The notes under the pieces were generated by a model. It worked only from the letters and a program-made list of their open reading frames with translations. It was not told the DNA's origin and ran no database searches. Below are positions 61,391-64,000 of a stretch of DNA of 64,000 nt, piece by piece. A program made the position numbers and the translations under genes. The first letter of the stretch is position 1, and every line of letters starts with the position of its first letter. The stretch comes from Ursus arctos (taxonomy: Eukaryota > Chordata > Mammalia > Carnivora > Ursidae): positions 11,309,848 to 11,373,847 of the forward strand of contig NW_026622986.1 in the NCBI RefSeq assembly GCF_023065955.2, written 5' to 3'.

Positions 61391-62556
61391 AAAAAATTAA
61401 CCCCAGATGTATCAAAGACTTAAACATAAGAGCTAAAACTACAGAACTTAGAAGAAAAAATAGGGAAAAGCTTCATAACGGTGGATTTGGCAATGACTTC
61501 TTGGATATGACACTAAAACACAGGCAACAGAAAAAAATAGAGAAATTGGATTTCATAAAACCTCTTGTGCATCAACGGACACTATCAACGGACTGAAAAG
61601 ACAGCCTCCAGAATAGAAGAAAATATTTGCAAGTCATGTATCTTATAAAGGGTTAACCGGGATGTAAAAAGAACTCCTGCAGGACAACAACAAAATAACC
61701 CCATTTAAAATATGGGCAAAGGACTTGACTAGATACTTGTCCAAAAAGATATACAAATGGCCAATAAGCAAATGAAATGATGCTCATCACCACTAATCAT
61801 TAGGAAAATGCAAACCAAAACCATAATGAGATACTACTTCACACCCATTAGGATGGCTATTATCAAAAACACAGAAAACAAGTGTCGTTGAGGTTGGGAG
61901 AAATTGGAACTCTTGTGCCTTGCTGGCGGGAATGTAAATTAGCGTAGCTGCTGCAGAAAATGGGATAGTGGCTCCTCAGAAAAACACAGAATTAACAACA
62001 ATTCTACTTTTGGGTATATATTCAACAGAACTGAAAGCAGGTTCTCAAAGAGATATATGTATATCCGTGTTTGTAGCCGTATTATTCACAGTAGCTAAAA
62101 GGTGGGAGCAACGCGCATGTCCGTCAATGGATGACATGCACTGATACAACGTTGTATAGACATACAATGGAATATTATTCTGTCTTAGAAGGGAAAGGAC
62201 ATTCTGACACATGCTACAACATGGATTAGCCTAGGAGACATTATACTTACTGAAAAAGGGCAGCCACAAAAGGGCAACTATTGCACGGTTCCATTTACAT
62301 AGAGTACCTAGAACAGTCAAACTCAGAGATGCAAAGTCAAGTTGTGCTTACTAGAGACTTGTGGGGAAGGAGAATGAATGGAAATTGTTGTTCAATGGTA
62401 GAGTTTCAGTTTAAGAAGATAAAAAAGTTCTGGAGATGGATGGTGGTGATAATAGTTCAACAATAGGAAGGGACTTAATCTCACCAAACTGCACTATTAA
62501 AAATGATTAAAAGTATAAATTGTATGTAACGCGCATTTTGACACAATAAAAATGTT

Positions 62557-63069
62557 ACTCGGGATGCAGTAGAGGGAAACAAAGTAATGAAAAAGAGGAA
62601 AGCCTAACTGAAAGATATGGAAAGGAGAATGGAACGGTCCACTTGCCCTCAGACTCACGCATAACCTTCCATGTCCTGAGTCTGGAGAGCTGATATCTCA
62701 AAACCATATTTCCCACCCTACTTGTTCCCTTGGCTTCCTCCTCTGCTAAATTCTGTCCGTGAGAGTCTCAGGCAGGAGACTGGATGGGAGGAGGAGGGGA
62801 TACCAGGATATTTCTCCTCTGCTGTGTCTGGGTTTTATGATGTCTCCATCAGTGGCTATGTCTCTATGGTCCCTGTTTCTGTAAGGCAGAACCTGCTACA
62901 GCTCGAGGGGACCTCAGCTTCTGGGATCTGGTAAGACTGTCTCCTTATTGCAAGCCTACAGCCCAAGCAGTGACAAGAGTTTTTTGCTATTGCTAAACAT
63001 AAACGGCCTCACTATGCCCTGTCTGGCATTCAGATGTCCCAAAACATTTCTAACTAGTTTTTCACATGT
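62557..63069. other. intergenic DNA, possibly LTR-related, not assigned
   Basis: Purine-rich then C/T-rich text with a 70-residue open frame (62722-62934) lacking any known domain. It could be retroviral-LTR-related but no family is certain. Confidence 0.4.
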
Positions 63070-63425
63070 CTTAGTCTGTTCAGGCTGCAATAACAAAAAC
63101 ACCATAAGCTCGGTGGCTTTTAAACAACAAATACTTATGTCTCCCAGTTCTAGAGCTGGGACGTCCAATGTCATGTGCTGGCAAATCCAATGTCTGGTGA
63201 GGACCCACTTTCTAGACAGCTGTGTTTTCACAATAACCTCACGTGGCGGAGAAGCTGAGCTAGATTTCTGGGGTTTCTTTTATAAGGACATTAATCTTAC
63301 TCGTGAGGCTCCTCATAACCTAATCACCTCCAAAGACCCTACCTCCCAACACCCTGGTGGTCAGGATTTCAACATAGGAATTTTGAAAGTACACAAACAT
63401 TCAGACCAGAGCACCATCTGAAATT
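63070..63425 (-). repeat. MLT1-type LTR (MaLR)
   Basis: Minus-strand LTR: TTAGTCTGTTCAGGCTGC then AATAACAAAAACACCATAAG, GGTGGCTTTTAAACAACAAA, CTTTTATAAGGACATTAATC, CCTAATCACCTCCAAAGACC. These are MLT1 LTR blocks in reverse. The 157-residue open frame across it is not a gene. Non-coding and old. Confidence 0.75.
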
Positions 63426-63744
63426 CCCTGTTGAAGCATCCAGTATTAACTGTTTTCTAGACTGACTCAGTCCAACACACATCCAATCCACTTGAGAAGA
63501 AGAAAATAGAGAGAATGGAGAAAAAGCAACAGGTCATGGCCGAGAGTTTTCCCAAAAAGGTGAAAGGTGTCAACACTCAAGTTTGGGAAGCTCAAGTAGG
63601 GTAGATAAAGAGAAATCCACGGTTAGATACACACCACAGTAACACCATGGAACCCCAAAGACAAAGAAAAGCTCTTAAAACCAATCAACTAGAAAACATA
63701 TATTACATGTAGAGGAAAACAATTAGAATGACTGCTGATATTTC
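63426..63744. other. intergenic DNA, nothing recognised
   Basis: AT-rich; ends with the TGACTGCTGATATTTC target duplication of the next SINE. Confidence 0.45.
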
Positions 63745-63934
63745 TTTTTGTTAAGATTTATCTTTTAGAGAGAGAGAGGGAGAGCCGGGGGAGGGGCAGA
63801 GGGAAAGGGAGAGAAGCAGACTCCCTGCTGAGTGGGGAACGCCACGTGGGGCTCCATCCCAGGACCCTGAGATCATGATCTGGGCAGAAATCAAGAGTCA
63901 GACACTCAACCAACTGAGCCACCCAGGTGTCCCT
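63745..63934 (-). mobile_element. CAN-SINE
   Basis: Minus-strand SINE flanked by TGACTGCTGATATTTC duplications (63729-63744 and 63935-63950). Confidence 0.95.
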
Positions 63935-64000
63935 TGACTGCTGATATTTCAATAGAAAGCAGTAGTACGTTATATTAAAAAAAAAAAAAAAATATATATA

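Larger units (their letters stand above)
57350..62556 (+). mobile_element. old L1, nearly full coding span, heavily mutated
   Basis: Plus-strand L1: ORF1 text (57400-58150), ORF2 text (58180-61850) and 3' UTR to ACACAATAAAAATG (62556). The RT box reads TDDLILYVKNPKEA instead of FADD... (about 60500). It carries a nested L1 tail (59957-60440) and a 5'-truncated SINE (61260-61390). A purine-rich GGGAGA tract lies at 57630-57700. No intact open frame. Confidence 0.85.

Noticed and set aside
62948..63421. 157-residue open frame near the right end
   Set aside because: It runs across an MLT1-type LTR in reverse orientation and shows no protein domain.

Overview
This is mammalian nuclear DNA, from a caniform carnivore and probably a bear. 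The evidence is about 36 tRNA-derived carnivore SINEs (CAN-SINE/SINEC type: A box in GTGGCACAGCGG, B box in GGGATCGAGCCCC, tail AATAAATAAAATCTT) and young L1 copies with matching 3' ends. The bear assignment is an impression from SINE sequence types and was not tested. There are no operons, CRISPR arrays or bacterial features, and no new biological system was found.

Layout. Positions 1-5747 hold a full-length-type L1 on the minus strand, cut by the window edge at its 3' side, with a tandemly duplicated promoter unit in its 5' UTR. Positions 5.7-15.5 kb are L1 fragments, SINEs, MIRs and plain AT-rich DNA. From 15516 to 39014 lie fifteen consecutive exons of YME1L1 (mitochondrial i-AAA protease) on the plus strand. 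They run from the mitochondrial-side N-terminal region through the membrane anchor, AAA+ ATPase and M41 peptidase domains to the normal stop codon, all with GT...AG splice sites. The four or five most 5' human exons are not seen. The exon carrying the arginine-finger motif holds a 4-bp insertion and, independently, an in-frame CGA-to-TGA stop; several substitutions elsewhere hit normally invariant sites. This reads best as a young, unprocessed (duplicated) YME1L1 pseudogene rather than a working gene.

Positions 39-44.9 kb carry the 3' UTR-like flank and an old L1/HAL1-like element. Positions 44976-52075 hold a second full-length but broken L1 (plus strand) containing an inserted minus-strand L1 tail, itself split by a SINE. 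At 52829-53013 on the minus strand is a single exon matching the first coding exon of MYO3A, with good splice sites but a damaged glycine-rich loop. In human, YME1L1 and MYO3A are about 1 Mb apart with several genes between them; here they are 14 kb apart. This supports a rearranged or duplicated segment. Positions 53.3-57.2 kb hold L2 fragments, 57.3-62.6 kb an old L1 with a younger L1 tail inside it, and 63.07-63.43 kb an MLT1-type LTR.

Comparisons to human YME1L1 and MYO3A are from memory of the families, not from an alignment run here. Repeat boundaries are good to a few bases where target-site duplications are given and approximate otherwise.
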